The position numbers were made by a program, and so were the translations under genes. This document shows positions 16,419 through 25,347 of a stretch of DNA of 36,238 nt, piece by piece. Source of the DNA: SAR324 cluster bacterium. Lineage in GTDB: Bacteria; SAR324; JACQKK01. Under the pieces are notes generated by a model that worked only from the letters and a program-made list of their open reading frames with translations, did not search any database and was not told the DNA's origin. The stretch spans positions 1 through 36,238 of the forward strand of contig JACZSY010000009.1 of NCBI GenBank assembly GCA_022573975.1, given 5' to 3'. Numbering within the stretch: position 1 is the stretch's first letter; each line of letters opens with the position of its first letter.

Positions 16419-18344
16419 ATGACTACATACATTTGGTTGATTCCGGGATTGCCCCTGTTGGGATTTCTGGTCAACGGCCTGTTGGGCCGTTCCCTGGGCA
16501 AGACCTTCGTCTCCGTGATGGGGCCCGGGGTCATCGGCGCGTCCTTCCTGGTGTCGCTGTTCACGTTCGTGGAGATGCTGGACGCGCCCGGCTATTCGCT
16601 GACCCAACATCTCTACACCTGGATCCAGGCGGGAGATTTTACCATCCCCGCCACTTTGGTGGTGGACCGCCTCTCCGGCCTCTATATCCTGATCATCACC
16701 GGGGTGGGATTCCTGATCCATCTGTATTCCGTGGGGTACATGGGCGACGAGGATGAATACGCCTACTGGCGTTTTTTCTGTTACCTCAACCTGTTTGTGT
16801 TCTTCATGCTGCTGCTGGTGCTGGGGAGCAACTTTCTGCTGCTGTTCGTGGGATGGGAGGGCGTCGGGCTGTGTTCCTACCTGCTGATCGGCTACTACTT
16901 CAAGAAAAATTCCGCCGCTTCCGCGGCCAAGAAGGCCTTCGTGGTCAACCGGATCGGGGATTTCGGGTTCATCGTGGCCACGCTGGCCATTTTCACCATT
17001 TTCGGCACGCTGGAAATCGCCGCGGTGAATGACGCCGCCAGTGTCAAGCTGGCCGCCGGGGGCGGGGCGGTTACCGCGATCACCCTGCTGATCTTCCTGG
17101 CCGCCACCGGCAAGAGCGCGCAGATTCCCCTGTTCGTCTGGCTGCCCGACGCCATGGAAGGCCCAACGCCGGTCTCGGCCCTGATTCACGCGGCCACCAT
17201 GGTCACCGCCGGGTTGTACGTGGTGGCGCGGCTGAGCCATTTGTTCGTGCTGGCGCCGATGACCATGATGGTGATCGCCATCATCGGAGCGGCCACGGCC
17301 TTCTTCGCGGCCACCATGGCCCTGGCCCAAAACGACATCAAGCGCGTGCTGGCCTATTCCACCGTCAGCCAGTTGGGATACATGTTCATGGCCATGGGCG
17401 TGGGCGCGTTCATGGTGGGCATCTTCCATGTGATGACCCATGCTTTTTTCAAGGCCCTGCTCTTCCTCTGCTCCGGCTCGGTGATCCACGCCATGCACCA
17501 TGAGCAGGACATGCAGAAGATGGGCGGACTGATCCGTAAAATGCCCATCACCGGTTGGACGTACGTGGTCGGCGCGCTGGCCATCAGCGGCGCCCCGCTG
17601 ATCTTCGCGGGATTTTTCTCCAAGGACGAAATCCTTTGGAAGGCCTTTTCCTCGCCCTTCGGCCATCCCCTGTTCTGGATCGTAGGGGTGATCACCGCCC
17701 TGATGACCGCCTTCTACATGTTCCGTTCGGTGTCCCTGACCTTCTTCGGCAAAAGCCGGATCGATCCGCAGTTGGAGCATCACGTCCACGAGTCGCCCTG
17801 GACGATTACCTTGCCCCTGGTGCTGCTGGCCGGGCTGGCCATCGTTGGGGGTTGGGTGGGGATTCCACATCTGCTGGGCAGGTCGCTGATCCCCAACGTG
17901 CTGAAGAATTATTTCGATGGCTTCTTCGCCAAGATTCCCGAGGGGATCCATTATGGCGACGGGCTCGAGTTTGGGCTGATGGCCGTTTCCACCCTTGGGG
18001 CGCTGGCCGCCATGTATGGCGCCTATGTGCTCTTCTCGCGCCATCTCCCCCTGGCCGGGGCGTTGCGGGACAAGATGCGGCCGGTTTACAGGATGCTGAG
18101 CAACAAATACTGGATCGACGAGATTTACAACCTGCTGATCGTGCGCAGCATCCATTGGATTTCGGACAAGGTGCTGTGGCGCATCGTCGACGTGCGGATC
18201 ATCGACGGCATCGTCAACGGGCTGGCGGCCAGCGCCCGCAACCTGGGCGGCGCCCTGCGCCTGACCCAGAACGGCATCGTGGAAAACTACGCCGTGGGCA
18301 TCGTGGTTGGCGCGGTGTTCATATTCTGGTGGCTGCTGTTTTAG
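16419..18344 (+). CDS. nuoL: NADH-quinone oxidoreductase subunit L
   Basis: This is a 641-residue antiporter-like proton-pumping subunit with about 16 transmembrane helices and the long amphipathic lateral helix at the C-terminus. Family landmarks are GWEGVGLCSYLLIGYYF with the key Glu near residue 148; the broken-helix region GKSAQIPLFVWLPDAMEGPT with Lys near 232; and PVSALIHAATMVTAGLYV. DIKRVLAYSTVSQLGYMF and GGFFSKDEI-like (FAGFFSKDEILWKAF) follow. Length is normal. It starts soon after the repeat flanking the upstream insertion, so its ribosome site region may have been replaced by repeat sequence. Confidence 0.97.
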   Translation: MTTYIWLIPGLPLLGFLVNGLLGRSLGKTFVSVMGPGVIGASFLVSLFTFVEMLDAPGYSLTQHLYTWIQAGDFTIPATLVVDRLSGLYILIITGVGFLIHLYSVGYMGDEDEYAYWRFFCYLNLFVFFMLLLVLGSNFLLLFVGWEGVGLCSYLLIGYYFKKNSAASAAKKAFVVNRIGDFGFIVATLAIFTIFGTLEIAAVNDAASVKLAAGGGAVTAITLLIFLAATGKSAQIPLFVWLPDAMEGPTPVSALIHAATMVTAGLYVVARLSHLFVLAPMTMMVIAIIGAATAFFAATMALAQNDIKRVLAYSTVSQLGYMFMAMGVGAFMVGIFHVMTHAFFKALLFLCSGSVIHAMHHEQDMQKMGGLIRKMPITGWTYVVGALAISGAPLIFAGFFSKDEILWKAFSSPFGHPLFWIVGVITALMTAFYMFRSVSLTFFGKSRIDPQLEHHVHESPWTITLPLVLLAGLAIVGGWVGIPHLLGRSLIPNVLKNYFDGFFAKIPEGIHYGDGLEFGLMAVSTLGALAAMYGAYVLFSRHLPLAGALRDKMRPVYRMLSNKYWIDEIYNLLIVRSIHWISDKVLWRIVDVRIIDGIVNGLAASARNLGGALRLTQNGIVENYAVGIVVGAVFIFWWLLF

Positions 18345-18361
18345 CCGTGACCTTTTGCAAC

Positions 18362-18643
18362 ATGCCGATTACGGACGAACTGAAAAGCATCAACATGCTC
18401 GAGGCCGCGGGATTGGTTGGCTTCGACCGGGTCGTGGAGGTGTTGGAGCAAAAACTGACCGCGTTCGAGTTGCGGATGCGGGAAGAATTTCAGTCGATCC
18501 GTACCGAAATGCAGACCATCCGCACCGGGATGCAGACCATGCGCGGGGATTTGCTCAAGGAACAGCGGGACCAGATGCTGAAGTTCGCGGCCCTGGTTTC
18601 CCTGATCGCGCTGGTGACCGGGACCATGATCAGGCTTTTTTGA
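18362..18643 (+). CDS. Small coiled-coil protein with C-terminal membrane anchor, between nuoL and nuoM
   Basis: This is a 93-residue protein starting MPITDELKSINMLEAAGLVG. The middle is a heptad-like coiled coil containing a repeated SIRTEMQ/TIRTGMQ/TMRGDL unit (about residues 43-62). The end is one hydrophobic helix (LKFAALVSLIALVTGTMI), predicted as a tail anchor. The architecture is like small DUF1640/phage-type coiled-coil membrane proteins. It is not a known Complex I subunit. It begins 17 bp after nuoL and lies in the same direction, so it should be co-transcribed with nuoL and nuoM. No good ribosome site is visible. The role is unknown; it may be an accessory or assembly factor, or a late insertion. 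Confidence 0.7.
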   Translation: MPITDELKSINMLEAAGLVGFDRVVEVLEQKLTAFELRMREEFQSIRTEMQTIRTGMQTMRGDLLKEQRDQMLKFAALVSLIALVTGTMIRLF

Positions 18644-18755
18644 GACTGGCTCCATGGAAAAGGACAGGCCGCGGCATTTCATGCCGGATGGTGTTATAGA
18701 GCCGGCTTCCGATTGAGGATTCAGGCGTCATTTTTTAACAGGTGAAATTCAACCC

Positions 18756-20345
18756 ATGACCCTGCTGGGCATACCCATTCTGACCCTGGTGATTTTCTCT
18801 CCGCTGGTGGGGGTGTTGCTGCTGATGTTCGTCGGGCGCGATTCCGGCGAGTTGGCCAAGTGGGTGGCCCTGATCACCAGCGGCGCCACCTTTCTGGTGT
18901 CGCTGCCGCTATTTTTCGCCTTCGATTCGGCCACGACCCAGTTCCAATTCGTGGAGCGTATTCCCTGGATCGTTTCGTGGGGGGTGGACTACCACCTGGG
19001 ACTGGACGGCATCACGCTGTTCCTGGTTTTGATGACCACCCTGCTGACGGTGGTGGCCGTGGCGGGCACCTGGAGCCAGACCACCCGCCACGTGCGCGAG
19101 TTCATGATCTCCCTGCTGTTGCTGGAGGTGGGCATGAACGGGGTGTTCGTGTCCCTGGACGTGTTTCTGTTCTTCGTCTTCTGGGAGGTGATGCTGTTCC
19201 CCATGTATTTCCTGATCGGGGTCTGGGGCAGCGAGCGGCGGCTGTACGCGGCGATCAAGTTCGTGGTGTACACCATGTCCGCCTCGGCGCTGATGATGGT
19301 GGCCATCCTGGCCATGTATTTCTACAACTACCGCGCCACCGGAGTGTTCACCTTTTCTCTGCTGGAGTGGTACCAACTGGACCTGCTGATCGAGGTGCAA
19401 TACTGGATGTTCGCCGCCTTCGCCTTGGCTTTCGCGGTGAAGATTCCCATGTTTCCCTTCCACACCTGGCTCCCGGACGCCCATGTGGAAGCGCCCACCG
19501 CGGGTTCGGTGATCCTGGCGGGGGTGCTGCTGAAAATGGGCGCCTATGGCTTCATCCGTTTCGCGCTGCCGCTTTTCCCGGGGGCCACCACCGAATTTTT
19601 GCCCTGGCTGATCGGCCTGTCGGTGGTGGGCATCATCTACGGCGCACTGGTGTGCATGGTGCAGCCGGACATGAAAAAGCTGGTGGCCTATTCCTCCGTG
19701 TCCCACATGGGGTTCGTGATGCTGGGGTTGTTCGCCCTCAACGATCAGGGGGTGCAGGGCGGCATCCTGCAGATGATCAACCATGGCATCAGCACGGGCG
19801 GGCTGTTCCTGGTGGTGGGGATGATTTACGAGCGGCGGCACACCAAATCCATCGCGGAGTTCGGGGGGCTGATGCGGGGGATGCCGATTTACGCGACCCT
19901 CTTCCTGGTGATCGTGCTGTCCTCCATCGGGCTGCCCGGCCTCAACGGATTCGTTGGCGAATACCTGATCCTGGTGGGGGCCTATCAGGTCAACAAGACA
20001 GCCGCCATCATCGCCGCCTCCGCGGTGATCCTGGCGGCGGTGTACCTGCTGTGGATGTTCCAGCGGGTGTTCTTCGGCGAGGTGACCAATCCCAAAAACG
20101 AGGGAACGCCCGACCTCAACTGGCGCGAGGTGAGCGTATTGGCGCCGCTGATCTTTTTGATCGTCTGGGTCGGGGTCTATCCCAGCCCGTTTTTGGGGAA
20201 GATTGAAACCTCGGCCAGTCATTTCATTCAATTGGTTCACACCAAACCCGCCGAACGGCGGGCGATGCTGTTTCCGAAAATGGCCAGCTCCCAGGAGACC
20301 AAGCCTGCGGTCGCACTGCGTCCCGGAGGCGTGAAAACCCGATGA
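18756..20345 (+). CDS. nuoM: NADH-quinone oxidoreductase subunit M
   Basis: This is a 529-residue antiporter-like proton-pumping subunit with about 14 transmembrane helices. Diagnostic segments are FVFWEVMLFPMYFLIGVWG (Glu near residue 145), FAVKIPMFPFHTWLPDAHVE (Lys near 230), APTAGSVILAGVLLKMGAYG, and DMKKLVAYSSVSHMGFVMLG. LPGLNGFVGEYLILVG is also present. Its C-terminal tail of about 30 polar residues is a little longer than usual. It overlaps nuoN by 4 bp (ATGA), indicating coupling. About 110 bp with a small hairpin (CGGCAT/ATGCCG, near 18672) separate it from the coiled-coil gene. Confidence 0.97.
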   Translation: MTLLGIPILTLVIFSPLVGVLLLMFVGRDSGELAKWVALITSGATFLVSLPLFFAFDSATTQFQFVERIPWIVSWGVDYHLGLDGITLFLVLMTTLLTVVAVAGTWSQTTRHVREFMISLLLLEVGMNGVFVSLDVFLFFVFWEVMLFPMYFLIGVWGSERRLYAAIKFVVYTMSASALMMVAILAMYFYNYRATGVFTFSLLEWYQLDLLIEVQYWMFAAFALAFAVKIPMFPFHTWLPDAHVEAPTAGSVILAGVLLKMGAYGFIRFALPLFPGATTEFLPWLIGLSVVGIIYGALVCMVQPDMKKLVAYSSVSHMGFVMLGLFALNDQGVQGGILQMINHGISTGGLFLVVGMIYERRHTKSIAEFGGLMRGMPIYATLFLVIVLSSIGLPGLNGFVGEYLILVGAYQVNKTAAIIAASAVILAAVYLLWMFQRVFFGEVTNPKNEGTPDLNWREVSVLAPLIFLIVWVGVYPSPFLGKIETSASHFIQLVHTKPAERRAMLFPKMASSQETKPAVALRPGGVKTR

Positions 20346-21811
20346 TCCCCAACCTGACCACGCCCGATTTTCTTTCCATCCTCCCCGAAACCATCGTGTT
20401 CGTGATGGGCATGGTGGTGCTGTTGTTCGACCTGTTCGGGCGGGGACGCCCCATCCGCAACCTGGCCTACCTGACCCTGTTGACACTGGCCGCGGCGGCC
20501 TACGCGGATTGGACCCTGCTGGGCCAGGGCCTTTCGGGTTTTCAGGGCACCATCGTGGCGGACAATTATTCCATCGCCTTCGAGCTGGTGTTTTTGACCG
20601 TCACCGCCTTCACCGTGCTGATTTCGATTCGCTATCTGGAGGATCAGGAGTTCTGGTTCGGGGAATATTACGCGTTGTTGCTGTTCGCCACCGGCGGGAT
20701 GATGCTGATGGCCTCGGGCCGCGATCTGTTGCTGATCTTCATCGGCCTGGAGATCCTCTCCATCTCCAGCTACGTGCTGGTCGGCATGTTCCAAAAAGAT
20801 CCGAAATCCAATGAAGCCGCCTTGAAATACTTCCTGCTGGGCGCCTTCGCCACCGGATTTCTGCTCTATGGGATCGTCATGCTCTACGGCGCCACCGGCT
20901 CCATTCATCTCGATGGCATCGCCAAGGCCCTGGACGGAAAATCCGCCGCGGAAAACCCCTACATCCTCTTCGGGCTGGGTTTTCTGTTGGTGGGGTTCGG
21001 CTTCAAGATTTCCCTGGCGCCTTTCCACATGTGGACACCGGATGTCTACGAGGGGGCGCCCACCACCATCACCGCCTTTTTATCCGCCGGGCCCAAGGCG
21101 GCTGGATTCGCCGCCCTGGTTCGCATCCTGGTGGAGGGCCTGTCCGCCACGCAATTTCATTGGGTGCAGGTTTTGTGGTTGCTGGCCGCCATCACCATGA
21201 CCGTCGGCAACGTGCTGGCCCTGCAGCAAGACAACATCAAACGCATGCTGGCCTATTCCTCCATCGCCCACGCGGGTTATATTCTGGTGGCGGTCGTGGT
21301 GGGTGGCGCGGAAGGGCTGGGCGCGATCATTTTTTACGCCATGGCCTATACCTTCATGAACTTCGGCGTGTTCGCGATCCTGATCCTGGCTTCCTCAAAA
21401 GGGCGCGAGCGGGTCACCTTCGACGATTACGCGGGCTTTGGCTATCTCGAACCGGCGCTGGGATTGGCCATGCTGGTGTTCATGCTTTCCCTGGCGGGCA
21501 TTCCCCTCACCGCCGGGTTCGCCGGCAAGTTCCAGATCTTCAAAACAGCGGTGGAGCAGGGCTACATCTGGCTGACCGTGATCGGCGTGCTCAACAGCGT
21601 GGTGTCGATCTACTACTACCTGCGCATGATCGTGGTGATGTACATGCAGCAACCCACCAACCACAGCATATCCCAACGCGCAGTGCCCTCGGTGCCGCTC
21701 TACGCCGCCATCGCGATGGCCATCGCCGGGGTGATGCTGTTGGGCATTTTCCCCTCGCTGTGGATGGACCTCTCCCTGGAGTCCGTCTCCGTGATGACCG
21801 CTGGCAGGTAG
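20342..21811 (+). CDS. nuoN: NADH-quinone oxidoreductase subunit N
   Basis: This is a 489-residue antiporter-like subunit with about 14 transmembrane helices. Landmarks are LIFIGLEILSISSYVLVG (Glu near residue 136), FKISLAPFHMWTPDVYEGAP (Lys near 221), TAFLSAGPKAAGFAALVR, and DNIKRMLAYSSIAHAGYIL. LAGIPLTAGFAGKFQIF is also present. Length is typical. It is the last nuo gene here; no nuoA, B, C, D, H or I follows in the remaining 14 kb. Confidence 0.97.
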   Translation: MIPNLTTPDFLSILPETIVFVMGMVVLLFDLFGRGRPIRNLAYLTLLTLAAAAYADWTLLGQGLSGFQGTIVADNYSIAFELVFLTVTAFTVLISIRYLEDQEFWFGEYYALLLFATGGMMLMASGRDLLLIFIGLEILSISSYVLVGMFQKDPKSNEAALKYFLLGAFATGFLLYGIVMLYGATGSIHLDGIAKALDGKSAAENPYILFGLGFLLVGFGFKISLAPFHMWTPDVYEGAPTTITAFLSAGPKAAGFAALVRILVEGLSATQFHWVQVLWLLAAITMTVGNVLALQQDNIKRMLAYSSIAHAGYILVAVVVGGAEGLGAIIFYAMAYTFMNFGVFAILILASSKGRERVTFDDYAGFGYLEPALGLAMLVFMLSLAGIPLTAGFAGKFQIFKTAVEQGYIWLTVIGVLNSVVSIYYYLRMIVVMYMQQPTNHSISQRAVPSVPLYAAIAMAIAGVMLLGIFPSLWMDLSLESVSVMTAGR

Positions 21812-22033
21812 CAGCGGGTCCTTTCCCATTCAGTGAAAAAGGCGGCGGTACCCTCTCCCGTATCCGGCCGCCTCCCCTATGCGGGAAGGATGGCTTGGTT
21901 TATCCTGGAGGTAGCGGGGCAGGCCGGAGAATGGCATGAAGATTTGTCACCGTTTGCCACACGGATGGATATTCCATCTATGTTTTCTCGGTTTTACGGT
22001 GAAAGGATCCTTGCGGAAAAGTGGAGCAAACCC

Positions 22034-22366
22034 ATGAAGGCGAAACAAGGTGTGGATGAGGATTTGTTAAACGATGTGGTCCGTCGAATCACCGAGGCTG
22101 TGTCACCCAAGCGAATCATTTTGTTCGGGTCCGCGGCAACCTTGGATCGAGGAAAACCTGGCGATCTGGATCTGTTGATCGTAATGGCGAATGGGATGCA
22201 TCGCCGGGAGACGTCAATGGCGTTGCATCGGAAATTGGCCGGTTTGGGCATCGCCAAGGACATCGTCGTGGTCACGGAAAAAGACCTGTTGGAGCATGAA
22301 GGGAATCCCTCCCTGGTGCTTTACCCGGCCCTTCGCGAGGGACGGGAGTTGTACCGTGCCTCCTGA
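22034..22366 (+). CDS. Minimal nucleotidyltransferase (MNT-type antitoxin-like)
   Basis: This is a 110-residue protein of the DNA polymerase beta-like minimal nucleotidyltransferase fold. The motif GSAATLDRGKPGDLDLLIV (residues about 34-52) carries the G-S pair and the D-x-D metal ligands. In HEPN/MNT pairs the MNT protein is usually the antitoxin; in characterised type VII systems it adds AMP to a tyrosine of the HEPN toxin. The start MKAKQGVDED is preceded by GGAG at a good distance. In-frame codons further upstream show no conserved features. It overlaps the HEPN gene by 11 bp, the usual arrangement. Confidence 0.8.
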   Translation: MKAKQGVDEDLLNDVVRRITEAVSPKRIILFGSAATLDRGKPGDLDLLIVMANGMHRRETSMALHRKLAGLGIAKDIVVVTEKDLLEHEGNPSLVLYPALREGRELYRAS

Positions 22367-22769
22367 GAGGTTCCCTCCCGGTTCGGCCCGGGATTGGCTC
22401 GCACGGGCAAAAGGGGATTTGTCCCTCTCCCGGATCGAATTGCCTGACGGGGCTTTTTTTGAGGATTTATGTTTTCATGCCCAACAGGCTGCCGAGAAGG
22501 CGCTTAAAGCAGTGTATGTCCATCACGACTGGACTTTTCGTTACATTCACGATTTGGCGGAATTAATCGATGACCTGGAAACCCATCGTCTCAGGATTCC
22601 TGACGCGGTAAAACACGCCATCGGTTTGAACACCTACGCTCATGACACCCGGTATCCAGGCTTGGGGGAGCCAGTTACCTCCGGGGAGCATCGCCAGGCG
22701 GTGGATATGGCCTCGGCGGTCGTAGAATGGGCGGAGAAGGTGATGGGAATTCCAACGCGTGATTCTTGA
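22356..22769 (+). CDS. HEPN-domain protein (toxin-like partner)
   Basis: This is a 137-residue helical protein starting at GTG 22356, inside the end of the nucleotidyltransferase gene, with GGGAG just upstream. It shows the HEPN pattern: ARDWLARAKGDLSLSRIEL at the N-terminus, FEDLCFHAQQAAEKALKAVY in helix 2, HDLAELIDDL, and LNTYAHDTRYPGLGEP near residues 93-108. This TRYPG form belongs to the family often paired with MNT proteins. The classical R-x4-6-H ribonuclease motif is not obvious, so it may bind nucleotides or RNA rather than cut it. The translational overlap supports a toxin-antitoxin-like pair. Confidence 0.8.
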   Translation: MPPERFPPGSARDWLARAKGDLSLSRIELPDGAFFEDLCFHAQQAAEKALKAVYVHHDWTFRYIHDLAELIDDLETHRLRIPDAVKHAIGLNTYAHDTRYPGLGEPVTSGEHRQAVDMASAVVEWAEKVMGIPTRDS

Positions 22770-22972
22770 TGGAGGTCAGTCCCCCTTCGTTTATTACACC
22801 GGATTTTTGAAATCACCCCGCTTCATCCCTTCTTCCGCGGACAGATTCCCTGGAAAAAATGTGGTAAAGTGAGTACCGAGAATATTTTCAGGCCTACAAT
22901 GGGTCTCACCCGGCGATCACCCCACCGAATTTAACTTTCATCCTGTCCAATTCCACCCAGGGAACCGTATTG

Positions 22973-23845
22973 ATGGATCAGCAACAAACCGGGCACGCCC
23001 CCACCTGGCTGCACCGTATCGAATCCGCCGCCCAGTTCCTTGGCCGTGGCGCGGGCTTGTTGCGGGAGATCCTGCTTTACCCTTTTTACGTGCTTTACCA
23101 GATGCGGCTGGAGGCCGCGAGCGCTACCTGGCGGATTCCCCGCCATATTGGAATCATCATGGACGGCAACCGCCGCTTCGCCCGGAATCTGCAACTGGAC
23201 AGCATCAACGAGGGACACGTCCGGGGGGCCGACAAGCTGGAGGACGTACTCAACTGGTGCGAAGAGGCCGGAGTGGAGGTGATCACGATCTGGATTTTCT
23301 CCCTGGACAATTTCAATCGGGACCCTGCCGAGGTCAAGGGGCTGATGGAATTGTTCGAGAAAAAAATTCTCGAACTGGTCGAGCATCCCCGCATTCACCG
23401 CAGCCAGATGCGGGTGCGCTTTCTGGGCAAGGTGGAAGTGCTGCCCGAACCGGTGCGAAAGGCCATCGCCAATGCCGAGGCCGCCACGAAGATGTACAGC
23501 CGCCGGGTGCTCAACGTAGGGGTGGCCTATGGCGGGCGGGAGGAAATCATCGAGGCCTTCCGCCGCTATCTGAGAGACCAGGCGGCCAAGGGCGTCGCCA
23601 CCGAGGAGATCGCCCGGGGTCTTGAACCGGCGTCCATCGAGCCCTATCTCTACACCTCCGATTTACCCGATCCGGACCTGATCATCCGCACCAGCGGAGA
23701 GGTGCGCCTTTCGGGATTTCTGCTTTGGCAGAGCGCCTATTCGGAGTTTTATTTCTGCGATACCCACTGGCCGGCCTTCCGCAAGATCGATTTCCTGCGC
23801 GCGCTCCGCGATTACGACCGGCGCCAGCGCCGCTTCGGCCGCTGA
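22973..23845 (+). CDS. uppS: Cis-prenyltransferase (isoprenyl/undecaprenyl diphosphate synthase family)
   Basis: This is a 290-residue enzyme that condenses isopentenyl diphosphate in cis to give the polyprenyl carrier for cell-wall or LPS synthesis. Motifs are HIGIIMDGNRRFARN with catalytic Asp64, EGHVRGADKLEDVLNWC, IWIFSLDNFNRDPAEVKGLM, LNVGVAYGGREEI, and a C-terminal RTSGEVRLSGFLLWQSAYSE. Typical bacterial UppS is about 240-260 residues with DGNGRWA. Here DGNRRFA and an N-terminal extension of about 55 residues with REILLYPFYVLYQMRLE resemble archaeal and eukaryal enzymes, whose N-terminal helix touches the membrane. The gene symbol is for the family; chain length is not determined. A second, ordinary UppS may exist elsewhere. 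Confidence 0.88.
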   Translation: MDQQQTGHAPTWLHRIESAAQFLGRGAGLLREILLYPFYVLYQMRLEAASATWRIPRHIGIIMDGNRRFARNLQLDSINEGHVRGADKLEDVLNWCEEAGVEVITIWIFSLDNFNRDPAEVKGLMELFEKKILELVEHPRIHRSQMRVRFLGKVEVLPEPVRKAIANAEAATKMYSRRVLNVGVAYGGREEIIEAFRRYLRDQAAKGVATEEIARGLEPASIEPYLYTSDLPDPDLIIRTSGEVRLSGFLLWQSAYSEFYFCDTHWPAFRKIDFLRALRDYDRRQRRFGR

Positions 23846-24009
23846 GCGCGTTTCGCAGGGAAGCTGTTCGGGCGGGAGGCGTTCAGGCAGGGCCGGCAGC
23901 GTATGGAGAAGGGGGTGACTTCATTCGCTATATTGCTGTAGATACGACGCTTTTCCCCTCCCTATGCCAATGGAGAGGGGAGGAAGCCGTAGGCCGTAGG
24001 GGTGAGGCT
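23846..24009. other. Gap between convergent genes
   Basis: This separates the plus-strand prenyltransferase and a minus-strand membrane protein gene. An imperfect inverted repeat (CCCCTCC near 23956 and GGAGAGGGG near 23972-23980) may serve as a two-way terminator. Nothing else is seen. Confidence 0.4.
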
Positions 24010-25194
24010 TCACCCTGAGCGGCGCTGAAGGCGATAGTTCACCAAGGCCCGGTAGACCCATATCCCCAATCCCGACATCCACACCAATGCCCCGGCCTGG
24101 ATCGCTCTGGGTGCGGCGAGGAATTGTCCCGCCAGCAGCGCGGCCGTCCCCGCGTGGAATAAGCCCCGCCCCGCCCGGATGCCGATCTCACTGGGTTCCG
24201 GATGGGTGGCCAGCAGGGAGTGCATAAACATTTCGGGCAGAGCCACCCCCGCCAAAAACGCGATCACGCCGGTTTTGGTGAGCATGACGACTTCGGCGAA
24301 ATTCGCCCCGCGCCCCAGCCGAATCGCCGTGTACAGCAGGAGCAGTCCGGTGGCCAGCCACCCAGCCCGCCGTTCCAGCCGTTCCAGCAGGGGCCGCCAC
24401 GCCAGGCGCCCGGGGAGCGCCACGAACAGCAGCAAACCGCCCAGCAACCCCAAACCGCCGGGCAAAGCCAACCGCGGCGCATCGGCCGTGACCGAAAAAG
24501 CCACCGCCATCACACCGGCGGCGGCAACCGCCGTGGCGGCGTACCACTGGCCCAAGGCCCCCGGCGGGTTCAACCCTGGGGAACGCTTTTCTTCCCCTCC
24601 CCAATTCTCCCCTCCAAACAGCGCCCCGGGGAGCAGCGCCAGGGGAATGGCGAATAAAAATCCACCGGCCATCATATGCACCAGCACTGTATCGTTGGAG
24701 TATATTCCGTAGTCTCCCGTGCGGGCGTCCATCACCAACAGGGCGCCGATGGCGCCCGTCACGGCCAATCCGACACCCGGCAGATGGGCCGCCAGGCACA
24801 GCGGACGGCCGGGTTCGCGGCGCCACGCGGCCACCATGCCGTGGAAAATAGCCAGCAGGATGGCCGTGGGGAGCAGGTAATGCCCTCCGGTATGCGCCGC
24901 CAGGGTGTTGTGGTTGAGGAAGCCCCATATCATCGTGACCACGCCCACCAATTGGAAGGGGAAAATCACTTCCCGGAACAACCAGAAGGGCGCTTGGCCT
25001 CCATAAAGGGTTTTCCAGAGCCGGTTCTCCGTCTGAAACGCCGCGCCGAGGAGCGCCCCCGCGGTGAACAAATGAATCGCGCCGGGAAGCAGCAGGTGGC
25101 CGGCGGCGAAAATCGGGATGCCCGGCACGGCCACGAACAGGATCATTCCCGCCAGGGCGGAGAGCACGGAGAGCGCGTTGAAGAAGGGGGTCAT
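24010..25194 (-). CDS. Polytopic membrane protein of unknown function, His-containing helices
   Basis: This is a 394-residue protein with about 10-12 hydrophobic helices and no soluble domain. It begins MTPFFNALSVLSALAGMILF. Several helices carry His: GHLLLPGAIHLFTAG, NHNTLAAHTGGHYLLP, LAIFHGMVAAW and VLVHMMAGGFLF. Such spacing is reminiscent of heme-binding membrane families (heme-copper oxidase subunit I or NnrS-like proteins), but no definite family motif is present. The C-terminus is basic. It is transcribed away from the MBL-hydrolase gene, with a shared AT-richer promoter region of about 150 bp at 25195-25347 that has a repeated GATTTTCGC word. Function is unknown. Confidence 0.75.
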   Translation of the reverse strand: MTPFFNALSVLSALAGMILFVAVPGIPIFAAGHLLLPGAIHLFTAGALLGAAFQTENRLWKTLYGGQAPFWLFREVIFPFQLVGVVTMIWGFLNHNTLAAHTGGHYLLPTAILLAIFHGMVAAWRREPGRPLCLAAHLPGVGLAVTGAIGALLVMDARTGDYGIYSNDTVLVHMMAGGFLFAIPLALLPGALFGGENWGGEEKRSPGLNPPGALGQWYAATAVAAAGVMAVAFSVTADAPRLALPGGLGLLGGLLLFVALPGRLAWRPLLERLERRAGWLATGLLLLYTAIRLGRGANFAEVVMLTKTGVIAFLAGVALPEMFMHSLLATHPEPSEIGIRAGRGLFHAGTAALLAGQFLAAPRAIQAGALVWMSGLGIWVYRALVNYRLQRRSG

Positions 25195-25347
25195 GGAAAA
25201 ATGGGGCCGTTTTTCCGCTGTGATGGGATTGATTTTCGCGATGATTTTCGCAATGGAAATATCCCTATGATAAGATGATTGCTTTAGGCCCGCAATTGGC
25301 GATTGACGATATCCCGCTTCGTCAGGGCCCCGCCAGGAGAATCTCCC

